Made by a program: the position numbers and the translations under genes. The notes beneath the pieces are model-generated. The model was not told the origin of the DNA and made no database searches. It saw only the letters and a program-made list of their open reading frames with translations. A stretch of 64,000 nt of DNA from Clostridiaceae bacterium. GTDB taxonomy: Bacteria > Bacillota > Clostridia > Saccharofermentanales > DTU023. Shown here in pieces: positions 8,354 through 17,774 of this stretch; within the stretch, counting starts at the first letter, position 1; each line of letters starts with the position of its first letter. The DNA lies in the NCBI GenBank assembly GCA_012841015.1, contig DUVN01000030.1:1-64000 (forward strand), read 5' to 3'.

Positions 8354-9604
8354 ATGGTTGCAAATCAAGAAATAAGAGCCCCCCATGCCGATGATTGTGC
8401 GTCGGCGGGGGGCTTTTTATCTCTTTTTGAAGCGCCGGAACCAATCGTTGGGCTTGCACCGATGGCGGGATTCACGGAATCTTCTTTCCGCTCGATTTGT
8501 GCTGATGAGGGTGCTTCTTTTACGGTGACGGAGCTAGTCTCAGCGCGCGGGATTCGGTTCGATCATAAGCTGACACGGTCGGAGCGCTATCTTATGCCGA
8601 CAAAAGGCGAACGACCGTGGGGCATCCAGCTATTCGGGTTCGATCCTGATGATTTTTCATATGCTATTGAAAGACTCCTGTCTGATCCTGATTATGCTTC
8701 ATCATCTTTTATCGATATCAACATGGGCTGTCCCGTCCAAAAAGTAGTGCGTGACGGAGGCGGTGCCGCCTTAATGAAGACGCCTGAACTTGCCGGAGAA
8801 ATTGTCGCCGCTTCGGTCAAAGCAGCTTCGTCATATGGGACGCCTGTCACAGTGAAAATTCGTTCAGGATTTGATGCCGATCATATTAACGCCCCGACGA
8901 TCGCGCGTATTGCAGAAGAGGCAGGGGCGGCAGCCGTAACGGTCCATGCTCGGACGCGTGATCAATACTATAGCGGTCAAGCCGACTGGCAAGTGATCAG
9001 GCGCGTGCGCGAGACCATATCGATACCTCTTTTTGGGAACGGTGATATAACCTCATTCAACGATCTGATTCGAATGAAGAGTGAGACGCAATGCGACGGA
9101 TTCCTAATCGGTCGGGCGGCGCGCGGCAATCCGTTTCTATTTCATCTCATCAGGCGAGCTTGTCAAGGAGATATGAGCCTTCATACTGCACATCGCTGCC
9201 TGCCTTGTTCGGTATCCTCAGAGAAGAGTCGAAACAGTGTGGGGACACGATCGGCCTACCGCCACTGGAAGGCACCTTGTGGGTACAACGACACCCAGAT
9301 AGCTGAGAGTGGCCGCACTTTAACATTCCAAGAGCAAACACTGCTCGACGTTCCGAGCGACTATTGGTTAGAAATAACGACACGACATCTTGATGACATG
9401 ATATTTAATCTTGGCGAATACACAGCGATTCGCGAAATGCGCACACAATTTGCGCATTACTTTCGAGGGTTTCACGGCGCAAGCGGGCTTCGAAATAGAA
9501 TCATGCAACAAGAAAAACGCGATGGCGTCGTTGCCTTACTTGAAGAGGCGGCACAACAAAGAGAAGCTTCACGTCTAATATTTCGCGATGCGACTCGTTC
9601 TTGA
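8354..9604 (+). CDS. dus: tRNA-dihydrouridine synthase (Dus)
   Basis: The product has up to 416 residues. The FMN TIM-barrel enzyme is clear from GLAPMAGFTESSFR, the catalytic cysteine region DINMGCPVQKVVRDGGGAAL, VTVKIRSGFD, VTVHARTRDQYY and NGDI followed by GFLIGRAARGNPFLF. It reduces uridines in tRNA. Two features are odd. First, the only in-frame ATG (8354) precedes a strong terminator, so residues 9-21 would be encoded by the hairpin; no ATG, GTG or TTG lies between the hairpin and APMAG. Second, about 45 Ser/Arg-rich residues (about 270-315) are inserted before the C-terminal helical domain. The family call is firm, the start is not. Confidence 0.85.
   Translation: MVANQEIRAPHADDCASAGGFLSLFEAPEPIVGLAPMAGFTESSFRSICADEGASFTVTELVSARGIRFDHKLTRSERYLMPTKGERPWGIQLFGFDPDDFSYAIERLLSDPDYASSSFIDINMGCPVQKVVRDGGGAALMKTPELAGEIVAASVKAASSYGTPVTVKIRSGFDADHINAPTIARIAEEAGAAAVTVHARTRDQYYSGQADWQVIRRVRETISIPLFGNGDITSFNDLIRMKSETQCDGFLIGRAARGNPFLFHLIRRACQGDMSLHTAHRCLPCSVSSEKSRNSVGTRSAYRHWKAPCGYNDTQIAESGRTLTFQEQTLLDVPSDYWLEITTRHLDDMIFNLGEYTAIREMRTQFAHYFRGFHGASGLRNRIMQQEKRDGVVALLEEAAQQREASRLIFRDATRS
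8377..8418 (+). terminator. Intrinsic terminator of the serine operon, lying inside the 5' end of dus
   Basis: AGCCCCCC (8377-8384) pairs with GGGGGGCT (8407-8414), an inner CCGA/TCGG pair extends the stem, and five T follow. The hairpin also falls in the frame of the downstream dus gene, whose only in-frame start codon lies upstream of it. Confidence 0.85.
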
Positions 9605-10008
9605 AGAGATCATTTGGCAAGACGTGATGATCGTATCAACTTGTCGCATATTTGAAAAGAAATACGAGAGCAGTCCACCTGTACCTCTGTTGGTGATGGC
9701 ATTATATAGCCGATAGCAGCCGATAGAGCGGTGTCCCTCCTGTTTGTTTGAAAAGCGTTAGTTTGTTCACTTTAGCAGATTTGGATGGAATCGTCTTTTT
9801 TTTGCACCTGCAAATACATTGCACGATCTGGCCTTCTTCGAGCGAGATTTGCAAAGACTTTTGCAGTATAAAAAGAGAAAACCCTCTGAGAGACCTCTGT
9901 CTTAGGCCTTTCAGTGGTTTCCTCAAATCCTCGGAATGTTGTGAACCAGATCTTCAGCCTATCATTCAGATTGCTTACGATCTTTATCTAATAATACCTT
10001 TCCTAAAC
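9605..10008. other. Intergenic stretch between convergent dus and lipoprotein genes
   Basis: About 400 bases lie between two converging genes. It contains the short direct repeat GCCGATAG near 9710-9726 and T-rich runs, but no convincing terminator stem and no plausible gene. Confidence 0.4.
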
Positions 10009-10899
10009 TTATTGAAAGTCAATGTATTTCACAGCAATATGAGGGATCGTCTTAGTAAAGGGACTTCCATATGTCTTCAGTCCGTAATATACTCCATAAA
10101 ATGTCACAATGTTGTCTTCTAGTCCGAGTGGCATAATACTGCCATCTAGAGAGTCAACGTATACGGCATCGACCCAGTCATGTCCTTTTTGGGTAACATT
10201 AATGACATAGGCAAGGTAAAAGTGCTCTTCCCTAGCATAATCAACTTTGCCAGTAATTTTCACATACCGACCCTCGTATTTCCTAGGATTACGAGCCAGT
10301 TCGTTATATGAAATGGACTCGCATTGAGCTTTGTATTGTTCCTCGGGCGACAAGTCTGAACATTTGATTTCAAGAGGAACCTCTTCACCTTTGTAATGGA
10401 TAGTTAAAATGGACGTTTCTCCCGCGCGAAGGGTTTTCTCATCAGTAGTGATCCAATCACTAACCCTTTCAGATGTTCCATTTTTATAGTGAGCAGTTAC
10501 GATGACATCATCATCACCCGATCTGATTGTTGTTCCCTCCGTCGTATCTCCCACATATTGAACCGTTATTTTCTCTAAAGCTGAAGTGCTACACTTTACG
10601 ACTATTTCTCTAGAAAAATCACCATAAGTAACGACAACTATCGCATGTTCATCCGCCCTTAAAGTTTGAGGGTTTTCAATTTTCCAATTTTTGATTGTTT
10701 CCTCTTTACCATCACTGGTGATTCCCATTACGATAATGTCTTCATTATTTTTGTCTAAAACAACGCCCTCGCTGGTATCACCTTTGTAAGTTACTACAAT
10801 TGATATAAATTTGTTTCCGCAACCAAATACTGTGATCGAAGAAATACTGATGCACAAGAGCAAAATAACTAGTTTTTTCCAGGAATTAATCTGTTTCAT
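10009..10899 (-). CDS. Secreted lipoprotein with two Ig-like repeats and an OB-like C-terminal domain
   Basis: I chose the ATG at 10899 because a GGAG site lies just upstream and the product then begins with a clean lipoprotein signal (MKQINSWKKLVILLLCISIS, lipobox VFGC). After the cysteine come two homologous beta-rich repeats of about 70 residues. The first runs from SIVVTYKGDTSEG to a VKC end and the second from ITVQYVGDTTEG to an IKC end; both share a TLRA(D/G)E segment. A C-terminal domain (from about ESISYNELARNPRKYEGRYVKITGKV) resembles OB-fold-like lipoprotein tails. It should be anchored outside the membrane. No function can be assigned, and base composition is lower in GC than that of its neighbours. 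Confidence 0.7.
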   Translation of the reverse strand: MKQINSWKKLVILLLCISISSITVFGCGNKFISIVVTYKGDTSEGVVLDKNNEDIIVMGITSDGKEETIKNWKIENPQTLRADEHAIVVVTYGDFSREIVVKCSTSALEKITVQYVGDTTEGTTIRSGDDDVIVTAHYKNGTSERVSDWITTDEKTLRAGETSILTIHYKGEEVPLEIKCSDLSPEEQYKAQCESISYNELARNPRKYEGRYVKITGKVDYAREEHFYLAYVINVTQKGHDWVDAVYVDSLDGSIMPLGLEDNIVTFYGVYYGLKTYGSPFTKTIPHIAVKYIDFQ

Positions 10900-11178
10900 A
10901 ACGTCATTCTCCACGTTTATCAGTCTGCTTTGCAGACAATCGTTCTTTGTGTTACACATTAGCGAGAGACATTAAAATAAATATATATATTAGGTTTCGG
11001 ATGTGTCAAGTTCTTGGCGTATATCCAATATATATTTGGTGTAATGAAAGGCGGGTGCTGGGTAAATCTTATCTTGCCATGTTGATAAATATTGCTCATT
11101 CCAAAATGTTTGGAAACCATCATTTTTCTACTGTGAAAGCTTTACCGCCATTTACTATGCCCCGTCCCCAACTCTGTC

Positions 11179-11209
11179 TTGATAACGCCCACTCTCAACA
11201 TGGTATGAT
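11179..11209 (+). promoter_or_regulatory. Candidate leuS promoter
   Basis: TTGATA (11179-11184) and an extended -10 TGGTATGAT (TATGAT 11204-11209) are separated by 19 bases and lie about 60 bases before leuS. The spacer is longer than ideal but the TGn extension compensates. No T-box is seen before leuS. Confidence 0.45.
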
Positions 11210-11270
11210 ATAAAGCGATTGTGAATGAGCGTGCGCACTGACGTGTAGTACGTTTTGGAGGCAAACATAA

Positions 11271-13703
11271 ATGGACAGATACGATTTTTCATCGATCGAA
11301 AAGAAATGGCAAAAGAGATGGGAAGAGACTGGTGTTTTTCATGCGGAACAGCCTACCGCGGAGCACATACCGAAAAAACCGAAATATTACTGTCTCGTTG
11401 AATTTCCTTATCCTTCAGGCGACGGTCTACACGTTGGCCATCCGAGAAGCTATACGGCTCTTGACTTGGTCGCGAGGAAGAAACGACTCGAAGGGATGAA
11501 TGTCCTATACCCTATGGGCTGGGATGCATTTGGACTTCCGACGGAAAATTACGCCATCGCCGAAAAAATCCATCCATCCATTGTCACACGCGATAACATC
11601 GCCCGATTTAAAAATCAACTTCAATCACTCGGGTTCAGCTTTGATTGGTCGCGCGAGATCAATACAACCGATCCCGATTACTATAAGTGGACACAGTGGA
11701 TTTTTCTGCAATTTTATAAGCACAGTCTCGCCTTCAAAAAAGAGATGGCCGTCAACTGGTGCCCGTCGTGTCTTTGTGTTCTTGCCAACGAGGAGGTCGT
11801 CGACGGGAAGTGTGAACGCTGTGGAGCCGAGACGACGCACAAGATTAAAAGTCAATGGATGCTGAAGATCACTGAGTATGCACAGAAACTTCTCGACGGT
11901 TTGAACGAGATCGATTTCATCGACCGCGTAAATACGCAGCAACGCAACTGGATCGGGCGTAGCGAGGGCGCCGAGATCGATTTCGGTTCGACGGCAGGCG
12001 ATCCGATCACCGTGTATACGACGCGCCCTGACACGCTCTGGGGAGCGACATACGCCGTCATGTCACCGGAGCACGCTCTGCTTGACAAATGGATAAACGA
12101 AGGGCTGATCCGGAATGTCGAAGCGTTGACGGCATATAGAGAAGAAGCGCAGCGTAAATCGGAATTTGAGCGCACAGAGCTTAACAAAGAGAAGACAGGT
12201 GTTTGTCTAGAGGGTGTCGCTGCCATTAATCCGGGGACAAAAGAGGAGATACCGCTATTCATTTCCGACTATGTGTTAACGACGTATGGAACGGGCGCCA
12301 TCATGGCCGTTCCGGGACACGACGATCGCGACTATGAATTTGCAAAGGTGTTTGATTTACCGATCGTCTGTGTCGTTGAAGGCGGCGACATCAGCGAAGC
12401 GGCATATACTGATATCGAAGACGGTATCATCGTCAATTCAGGCTTTATCGATGGCCTGAGTGTGCGTGAAGCAATCGCACGCGTTACGGAATGGCTCGAA
12501 GAACAAGGTGTCGGCAGGCGAAAAGTTAACTACCGTTTGCGCGACTGGGTCTTCTCGCGTCAGCGTTACTGGGGCGAGCCGATCCCGATGATTTACTGCG
12601 AACAATGCGGCTGGCAGCCAGTTCCTGAAGCAGAACTGCCGCTTTGCTTGCCAGAGGTCGAATCGTACGAACCGACGGAAACAGGTGAATCGCCGCTAGC
12701 GAAACTGACCGACTGGGTGAAAACGACTTGTCCCGTTTGCGGAGGACCTGCTGAGCGCGAGACAGATACGATGCCGAACTGGGCTGGGTCTTCGTGGTAC
12801 TTTATCCGCTATACCGACCCAACGTGCGAGACAGCGATCGCTTCGCCGGAAGCGCTCAACTACTGGCTCCCTGTCGATTGGTATAACGGCGGCATGGAGC
12901 ATACGACGCTTCATCTCTTGTACTCGCGTTTTTGGCATCGTTTCCTCTACGACAAAGGAATTGTCCCTGTCAAAGAGCCTTATCTCAAGCGCACAAGCCA
13001 CGGGATGATCCTCGGCGAGGGCGGAGAAAAGATGTCGAAATCACGTGGCAATGTCGTCAATCCCGATGACATCGTTAAAGAATACGGTGCCGATACGCTG
13101 CGTCTATACGAAGTGTTTATCGGCGATTTTGAGAAGCCTGCGCCTTGGAGCACGACATCAATTAGAGGCTGTTCGCGCTTTCTTGACCGTGTCTGGGCGT
13201 TGCAGGAACGCGTTATCGGCGGAAAAGAATACAGGGCAGATGTCGAGACGCTTATGCACCAGACGATTAAAAAAGTGACCACTGACATTGACACACTGAA
13301 AGGCAATACAGCCGTCGCTCAGCTGATGACACTTTGCAATCGTTTTTATGAAATGAAAAGCGTCAACAATGAAGAGTTCAAGACATTTCTGCTTTTATTA
13401 AACCCTTTTACGCCGCACATCACGGAGGAGATTTGGGAACGTCAAGGATTCCCTGGTGTTATTACCGACCAGACATGGCCTATCTACGATGAGGCGAAGA
13501 CAATAGAACAGATGGTCGAGATCGCCATCCAAGTCAACGGAAGAATCAAGGCGCGCATAGATATCGCTTACGATCTCGGAAAAGAAGAGGCGCTCGCCTG
13601 TGCGAAGGCGCAAGAGGCTGTCGCAAAGGAGATTGTTGGTCAATCGATCGTCAAGGAAATCTACGTGCCTGGGCGACTCATCAACATCGTTGTCAAAAAA
13701 TGA
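11271..13703 (+). CDS. leuS: Leucyl-tRNA synthetase
   Basis: This is an 810-residue class I synthetase of full bacterial length. The HIGH-type motif is [12 protein letters not shown] near residue 49. The zinc-binding pair [21 protein letters not shown] follows, then the CP1 editing domain with TTRPDTLWG and [13 protein letters not shown]. The KMSKS loop is [13 protein letters not shown] near residue 585, followed by the anticodon helical domain and a C-terminal tail. It attaches leucine to tRNA(Leu) in the cytoplasm. Start is ATG behind TTTTGGAGGC. Confidence 0.98.
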   Translation: MDRYDFSSIEKKWQKRWEETGVFHAEQPTAEHIPKKPKYYCLVEFPYPSGDGLHVGHPRSYTALDLVARKKRLEGMNVLYPMGWDAFGLPTENYAIAEKIHPSIVTRDNIARFKNQLQSLGFSFDWSREINTTDPDYYKWTQWIFLQFYKHSLAFKKEMAVNWCPSCLCVLANEEVVDGKCERCGAETTHKIKSQWMLKITEYAQKLLDGLNEIDFIDRVNTQQRNWIGRSEGAEIDFGSTAGDPITVYTTRPDTLWGATYAVMSPEHALLDKWINEGLIRNVEALTAYREEAQRKSEFERTELNKEKTGVCLEGVAAINPGTKEEIPLFISDYVLTTYGTGAIMAVPGHDDRDYEFAKVFDLPIVCVVEGGDISEAAYTDIEDGIIVNSGFIDGLSVREAIARVTEWLEEQGVGRRKVNYRLRDWVFSRQRYWGEPIPMIYCEQCGWQPVPEAELPLCLPEVESYEPTETGESPLAKLTDWVKTTCPVCGGPAERETDTMPNWAGSSWYFIRYTDPTCETAIASPEALNYWLPVDWYNGGMEHTTLHLLYSRFWHRFLYDKGIVPVKEPYLKRTSHGMILGEGGEKMSKSRGNVVNPDDIVKEYGADTLRLYEVFIGDFEKPAPWSTTSIRGCSRFLDRVWALQERVIGGKEYRADVETLMHQTIKKVTTDIDTLKGNTAVAQLMTLCNRFYEMKSVNNEEFKTFLLLLNPFTPHITEEIWERQGFPGVITDQTWPIYDEAKTIEQMVEIAIQVNGRIKARIDIAYDLGKEEALACAKAQEAVAKEIVGQSIVKEIYVPGRLINIVVKK

Positions 13704-13796
13704 TAGAAAAATAGGTTTCGCAGGAGATTTATTTGTTGCGATTGATCAAGTTGACAGTTGATCGCAAATGTGTGAAACTTACAGGCAATTGAATCA

Positions 13797-14092
13797 TAAT
13801 CAAAGGCAGTGAAGGGAAGAGTACGCTGGCTGGTGACGAACAGAGAACCCGATAAGGTGGAAGCGGGGCGGAGCCGAAAGCCGAACATGGCCCCTGAGTC
13901 GCAGGTTTGAGCGGAGACCGATTGAGGCAGAAGGTCGGTAGATGTAAGGATCTGACGGGTGCGCCCGTAATAGCGCCGGAGTATGATGGTACTCTATGAG
14001 GCTTGTCTCGTGAGGGGCAGGCGAATCCGGGTGGTAACACGACGTTTAACGCTCGTCCCGGAATCCGATCGGATTCCGAGACGGGCGTTTTT
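13797..14092 (+). promoter_or_regulatory. T-box leader (probable methionine specificity) before metNIQ
   Basis: The canonical T-box element CGGGTGGTAACACG lies at 14027-14041 and is followed by a terminator hairpin with arms around CGTCCCGGAATCC and GGATTCCGAGACGGGCG and a T run ending near 14092. Upstream the stem I landmarks are present: GTGAAGGGAAGAGTA at the start, then AGAGAACCC and GGTGGAAGC. The specifier region reads CCGAACATGGCC, with ATG at 13887-13889, pointing to tRNA(Met). Uncharged tRNA would stabilise the antiterminator and switch on the methionine importer. Confidence 0.9.
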
Positions 14093-14251
14093 AATTGGTG
14101 GACACGAGAAAGGATAGAAGACGAGAACAATGGGCACACGATAGAAGCAGCTGAGAGTTATTTGCTTTTAGTGAAGGTAAAGGCGATATGTAGTTCAAGG
14201 GCTGTCCATTCTTATGTTGATGTCCGCCAGATTCAAGTGAAGGCAAGGAAG

Positions 14252-15316
14252 ATGTGTGTTATAAGAGTTGAACATCTGAATAAATCATTTTTGTTAGATA
14301 AGACGGTCATTCATGCTGTCAACGATGTATCGTTTTCTGTCGATGAGGGCGAGGTATTCGGGCTGATTGGACTGTCAGGGGCAGGCAAATCGACGCTCGT
14401 CCGCTGTCTCAACTTGTTAGAGCGCCCCGATTCGGGAGAAGTGTGGTTTGATGGGTTAAACCTCGTTGAACAGGATGGAAGTATTCTGCGCGAGAAGCGA
14501 AGCAGGATGGGGATTATTTTTCAACATTTTAATCTTTTCATGAGGAAAACTGTCTGGGAAAATGTTGCTTACCCTTTGCGGATCGCAGGTAAACGTACGA
14601 AAGAGCTTACACCGCGCGTTGAAGAACTTCTCGATTACATCGGTCTCAAGGCGCACGCGCGCTCCTATCCGGCGGAATTGTCAGGCGGTCAACAGCAGCG
14701 CGTCGGCATAGCGCGTGCGTTGGCGATGAGTCCACGCCTTTTACTGTCAGATGAGGCTACTTCAGCGCTCGATCCCGTCAATACTGAGCTCGTTCTCTCT
14801 TTGCTTAGGAAAGTTGTCGACGATCTTGGGATTGCTGTTGTGCTCATCACGCATCAGATGGAAGTGGCAAAAGCGCTCTGCGATCGCATCGCCGTGATGG
14901 AGAACGGGAGAATAATCGAGGAAAATACGGTTGAAGAGCTTTTCTTGCGACCGCGACACGCTGTCACGCGTCACATGACCCGAGGGTTTGACGAGGATAT
15001 GTCGCTCGAACATTTGACGGAATTGATCTCGGCGCCCGTCTATCGTCTGGGTTTTCGAACGCAGTCGGTGACGCGTCCTCTTATCTCCGGAATTTCACGG
15101 AGGTTCAATGTCGACGCCAATATCTTGGCAGGCAACATCAATGCGCTCGTCGGTGGAGATGTTGGCTATCTCGTCGTCTCTTTTGAAGGCGATGAAACCG
15201 CCGTCCGCAGCGCGCTCAGTTCGCTACATGAAGACGGAGTAGAGATTCTCAAACTTGAACCGACGAATGGACATAACGACGGTGCCGGCATCCATATAAA
15301 GGAGGTTGTGCGATGA
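14252..15316 (+). CDS. metN: Methionine ABC transporter ATP-binding protein MetN
   Basis: The product has 355 residues from ATG 14252; the frame extends upstream through the T-box, but homology begins at MCVIRVEHLNKSF. Walker A is GLSGAGKST, the Q-loop region QHFNLF, the signature LSGGQQQR and Walker B LLLSDEATSALDP. The last 80 or so residues form the NIL domain typical of MetN (VYRLGFRTQSVTRPLIS onward), which binds methionine and inhibits transport when the cell is replete. It couples ATP hydrolysis to methionine import with MetI and MetQ. The metI start overlaps its stop by 4 nt. Confidence 0.95.
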   Translation: MCVIRVEHLNKSFLLDKTVIHAVNDVSFSVDEGEVFGLIGLSGAGKSTLVRCLNLLERPDSGEVWFDGLNLVEQDGSILREKRSRMGIIFQHFNLFMRKTVWENVAYPLRIAGKRTKELTPRVEELLDYIGLKAHARSYPAELSGGQQQRVGIARALAMSPRLLLSDEATSALDPVNTELVLSLLRKVVDDLGIAVVLITHQMEVAKALCDRIAVMENGRIIEENTVEELFLRPRHAVTRHMTRGFDEDMSLEHLTELISAPVYRLGFRTQSVTRPLISGISRRFNVDANILAGNINALVGGDVGYLVVSFEGDETAVRSALSSLHEDGVEILKLEPTNGHNDGAGIHIKEVVR

Positions 15317-15969
15317 ATGAGTTTGTCCGTGCAACGCTGGAAACGGTGTACATGGTTTTTACGAGCAGTTTCGTTGCCGTTGTCGTAGGATTGCCGCTCG
15401 GTGTCCTGCTCATCTTAATGAGGCCGGAGGGATTGCGCCCGAAGCCTCATCTTTATCGTGTGCTCGATGTCGTCATTAATGTATTGCGATCAATACCGTT
15501 CATGATCCTGATGATTGTTGTCTTTCCGCTATCGCGTCTCCTCGTCGGACGCGCAACTGGTACGACGGCGACGATCGTTCCGCTTGCGATCGTGGCGATT
15601 CCTTTCGTCGCGCGCATCATGGAGCAAGGTTTCCTTGAGGTCGACTACGGTGTGTTGGAAGCGGGGCTCGCTTGCGGAGCAACGATCGGGCAGCTCGTGC
15701 GCACTGTGCTCGTTCCTGAGGCTCTTCCGGCACTCGTGAACGGTATCACGATCACGATCATCAACATCATCGGTAACTCGGCGATGGCTGGCGCAATCGG
15801 CGGTGGAGGATTGGGAGACTTGGCGATCCGTTACGGGCTATACAGGAGAAATCCGGTCAACTTATTGGTCTCTGTGGCGATCACGATCGCGCTCGTTCAG
15901 CTCGTGCAATTCTTTGGGCGTCTGATCGAGAATCGTCTACGACACGACGGTACTTCCACGGCGCTTTGA
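15313..15969 (+). CDS. metI: Methionine ABC transporter permease MetI
   Basis: The product has 218 residues and overlaps metN by ATGA. About five transmembrane helices are visible. The coupling EAA-type loop is LEAGLACGATIGQLVRTVL followed by PEALPALVNGITITII, and the GNSAMAGAIGGGGLGDLA segment is typical of MetI. It forms the membrane channel through which MetQ-delivered methionine passes. Confidence 0.95.
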   Translation: MNEFVRATLETVYMVFTSSFVAVVVGLPLGVLLILMRPEGLRPKPHLYRVLDVVINVLRSIPFMILMIVVFPLSRLLVGRATGTTATIVPLAIVAIPFVARIMEQGFLEVDYGVLEAGLACGATIGQLVRTVLVPEALPALVNGITITIINIIGNSAMAGAIGGGGLGDLAIRYGLYRRNPVNLLVSVAITIALVQLVQFFGRLIENRLRHDGTSTAL

Positions 15970-16097
15970 CGAACGGAAGAGAGCTTATGATCTAAGCGTT
16001 CATCACATCAATAACGCCTACAAAACAGAAGGCGTACGAAATATAACCAACCGATCACCAACTGGTGATCCCATCAAAAAATAGTGAGGTAAGAGAA

Positions 16098-16955
16098 ATG
16101 AAGAACAAACACAAGAGAAAGAGTCTACTGATCACAATCGTAGTCGTGCTGTCGGTCCTTTTGCTCGTCACGGCTGGCTGCGACAAGAAGAAAGGCGAGA
16201 CGAAAATCGTCGTCGGCGCGACGCCGTCTCCACATGCGGAGATCCTGAACGAGATCGTCGAAGATCTGGCGAAAGAGGGCGTAACACTCGAAGTTCGCGA
16301 GTTCAACGATTACAAAACGCCGAACATCGCCTTGTCGGACGGCGATATCGATGCCAATTTCTTCCAGCACATCCCATACTTTGTAACAGAGAACCGTGAA
16401 GGGAAGTTTGGTCTTGAAATCCTTGGCGGCGTTCACGTCGAACCGATGGCTCTCTATTCAACGAAGCACGCTTCACTCGAAGATTTGCCGGACGGCGCTG
16501 AGATCATGGTTCCGAACGATACGACGAATGAAGGGCGTGCACTCCTGATCCTTCAAGAAGCCGGCTTGATCAAGCTGAAAGAAGGCGTCACGATTACGGC
16601 GACACCGAAGGACATCGAAGACAATCCGAAAAACTTGAAGTTCACGGAACTGGAAGCAGCGGCTATCCCATCTGCCTACCAAGACGCGGACGGAGCCGTT
16701 ATCAATGGCAACTACGCGATCGAGCACGGACTCAATCCCGTCAAGGATGCCATTCTGATCGAAGGTTCCTCTAGCCCCTACGTCAACATCGTGGCGGTGA
16801 AAGACGGTCGCGCCAGTGAAGAAGCACTGCAAAAACTGCTGAAAGCTCTCCAAAGCGACAAGATCAAGACATTCATCGAAGGCAAATACGATGGCGCCGT
16901 CATCCCGGCCTTCCAGTCGAAAGAAACAGCGGACAAGCTTGGTGCAGATTACTAA
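16098..16955 (+). CDS. metQ: Methionine-binding lipoprotein MetQ (NlpA family)
   Basis: The start is set at ATG 16098 behind GAGGTAAG; an ATG 33 bases upstream lacks a ribosome site. The product has a basic N-terminus (MKNKHKRKS), a hydrophobic stretch and the lipobox LLVTAGC. The mature part has the NlpA pattern: VVGATPSPHAEIL, DIDANFFQHIPY, YSTKHASLEDLPDGA, VPNDTTNEGRAL and ALQKLLKALQS. It captures methionine outside the membrane for MetNI. Confidence 0.95.
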   Translation: MKNKHKRKSLLITIVVVLSVLLLVTAGCDKKKGETKIVVGATPSPHAEILNEIVEDLAKEGVTLEVREFNDYKTPNIALSDGDIDANFFQHIPYFVTENREGKFGLEILGGVHVEPMALYSTKHASLEDLPDGAEIMVPNDTTNEGRALLILQEAGLIKLKEGVTITATPKDIEDNPKNLKFTELEAAAIPSAYQDADGAVINGNYAIEHGLNPVKDAILIEGSSSPYVNIVAVKDGRASEEALQKLLKALQSDKIKTFIEGKYDGAVIPAFQSKETADKLGADY

Positions 16956-16976
16956 TCGATAGGATCGATATTTCAG

Positions 16977-17003
16977 GAGAGCGGTCGTTTGTACCGCTCT
17001 CCT
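16977..17003 (+). terminator. Stem-loop after metQ
   Basis: GGAGAGCGGT (16977-16986) pairs perfectly with ACCGCTCTCC (16994-17003) around a 7-base loop. A U tract does not follow immediately, so it may act as an mRNA 3' stabiliser as well as, or instead of, a terminator. Confidence 0.55.
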
Positions 17004-17110
17004 CAGATGAACGACCTTTTTATCAGTTTTCTTCGCTTGGCAGAGCGGGCGAGGAGATAAACACATAATAATATTGATTTTCCTTTCATCTGAAAGGTAC
17101 GTGTTGTAAG

Positions 17111-17153
17111 GTGGTACCCCGATCAAATCACAGTTGGGGTCCACATGCTTTTT
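17111..17153 (+). terminator. Second stem-loop with T run after metQ
   Basis: GTGGTACCCC (17111-17120) pairs with GGGGTCCAC (17136-17144) with one bulged T, and a run of five T follows within four bases. The left arm (AAGGTGGTACCCCG) looks like a T-box core, but no stem I is visible upstream, so I call it a terminator for the met operon. Confidence 0.6.
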
Positions 17154-17210
17154 CAGTTGATGACAAAACCGTGTATGGCATAAAATGAAAGTGTATCCTT
17201 TAGAAGACGT

Positions 17211-17232
17211 GGGGGATTGTGAAATCACCCCC
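17211..17232 (+). other. GC-rich hairpin in the dCMP deaminase leader
   Basis: GGGGGATT (17211-17218) pairs with AATCACCCCC (17223-17232, one bulge) about 35 bases before the deaminase start. It may be a further terminator stem or a leader structure. Confidence 0.35.
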
Positions 17233-17267
17233 TTCTTATGCGAACAAATCATTTTTGGAGATCTGAC

Positions 17268-17774
17268 ATGGAATCACGTACTGTTTTTGAACGTAGAGAT
17301 AAAGTGAACTATTACCTCGATTTGGCGGAGGTGGTCGGTGAGCGCGCGACGTGTATTCGTCGTCATTTTGGGGCTGTCATTGTCAAGGATGATGAGGTGA
17401 TCTCGACCGGATACGTCGGTGCACCACGCGGACGCGCGAACTGCAACGAACTTGGACATTGTATACGTGAAAGCATGCAAGTTCCACGCGGAGAGCGATA
17501 CGAGCTCTGTCGCAGTGTCCACGCAGAAGCGAACGCGATCATCAGCGCTGCGCGAAGTGAGCTTCTCGGAAGCACATTGTATCTTGTTGGTAAAGAAGTT
17601 CGAACAGGTGAGTACGTTAAAAATGCAATGCCTTGCTCCATGTGCAAGCGCCTGATCATTAACGCCGGGATCAAGGACGTTTACGTCCGTGACACAAAAG
17701 ATAACTACCGCGTCTACGATGTCAACGAATGGGTTGAAAATGACGAGTCGCTGGACGGCGTCTTCGGATATTAG
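17268..17774 (+). CDS. Deoxycytidylate deaminase (ComE operon protein 2-like)
   Basis: ATG 17268 is chosen because of the TTTTGGAGATCTGAC ribosome site. The product has 168 residues and a complete zinc deaminase site: RSVHAEANAII, where His binds zinc and Glu is catalytic, and PCSMC with the two zinc cysteines. The N-terminal part (RDKVNYYLDLAEVVGERATC) and the GAPRGRANC insert match bacterial dCMP/ComEB-type deaminases. It would convert dCMP to dUMP for thymidylate synthesis. It has no operon partner. Confidence 0.85.
   Translation: MESRTVFERRDKVNYYLDLAEVVGERATCIRRHFGAVIVKDDEVISTGYVGAPRGRANCNELGHCIRESMQVPRGERYELCRSVHAEANAIISAARSELLGSTLYLVGKEVRTGEYVKNAMPCSMCKRLIINAGIKDVYVRDTKDNYRVYDVNEWVENDESLDGVFGY

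Noticed and set aside
9748-10122. 124-residue frame in the dus-lipoprotein gap
   Set aside because: Runs antisense into the lipoprotein gene, has no ribosome site and unusual composition.
14003-14251. N-terminal extension of MetN
   Set aside because: The frame runs back through the T-box element; homology and ribosome site support ATG 14252.
17100-17155. Second T-box (AAGGTGGTACCCCG)
   Set aside because: No stem I or specifier region upstream; the fold is a simple terminator after the metNIQ operon.
16473-17252. 259-residue antisense frame over metQ
   Set aside because: Shadow of the MetQ frame and its terminator region; no domain similarity.
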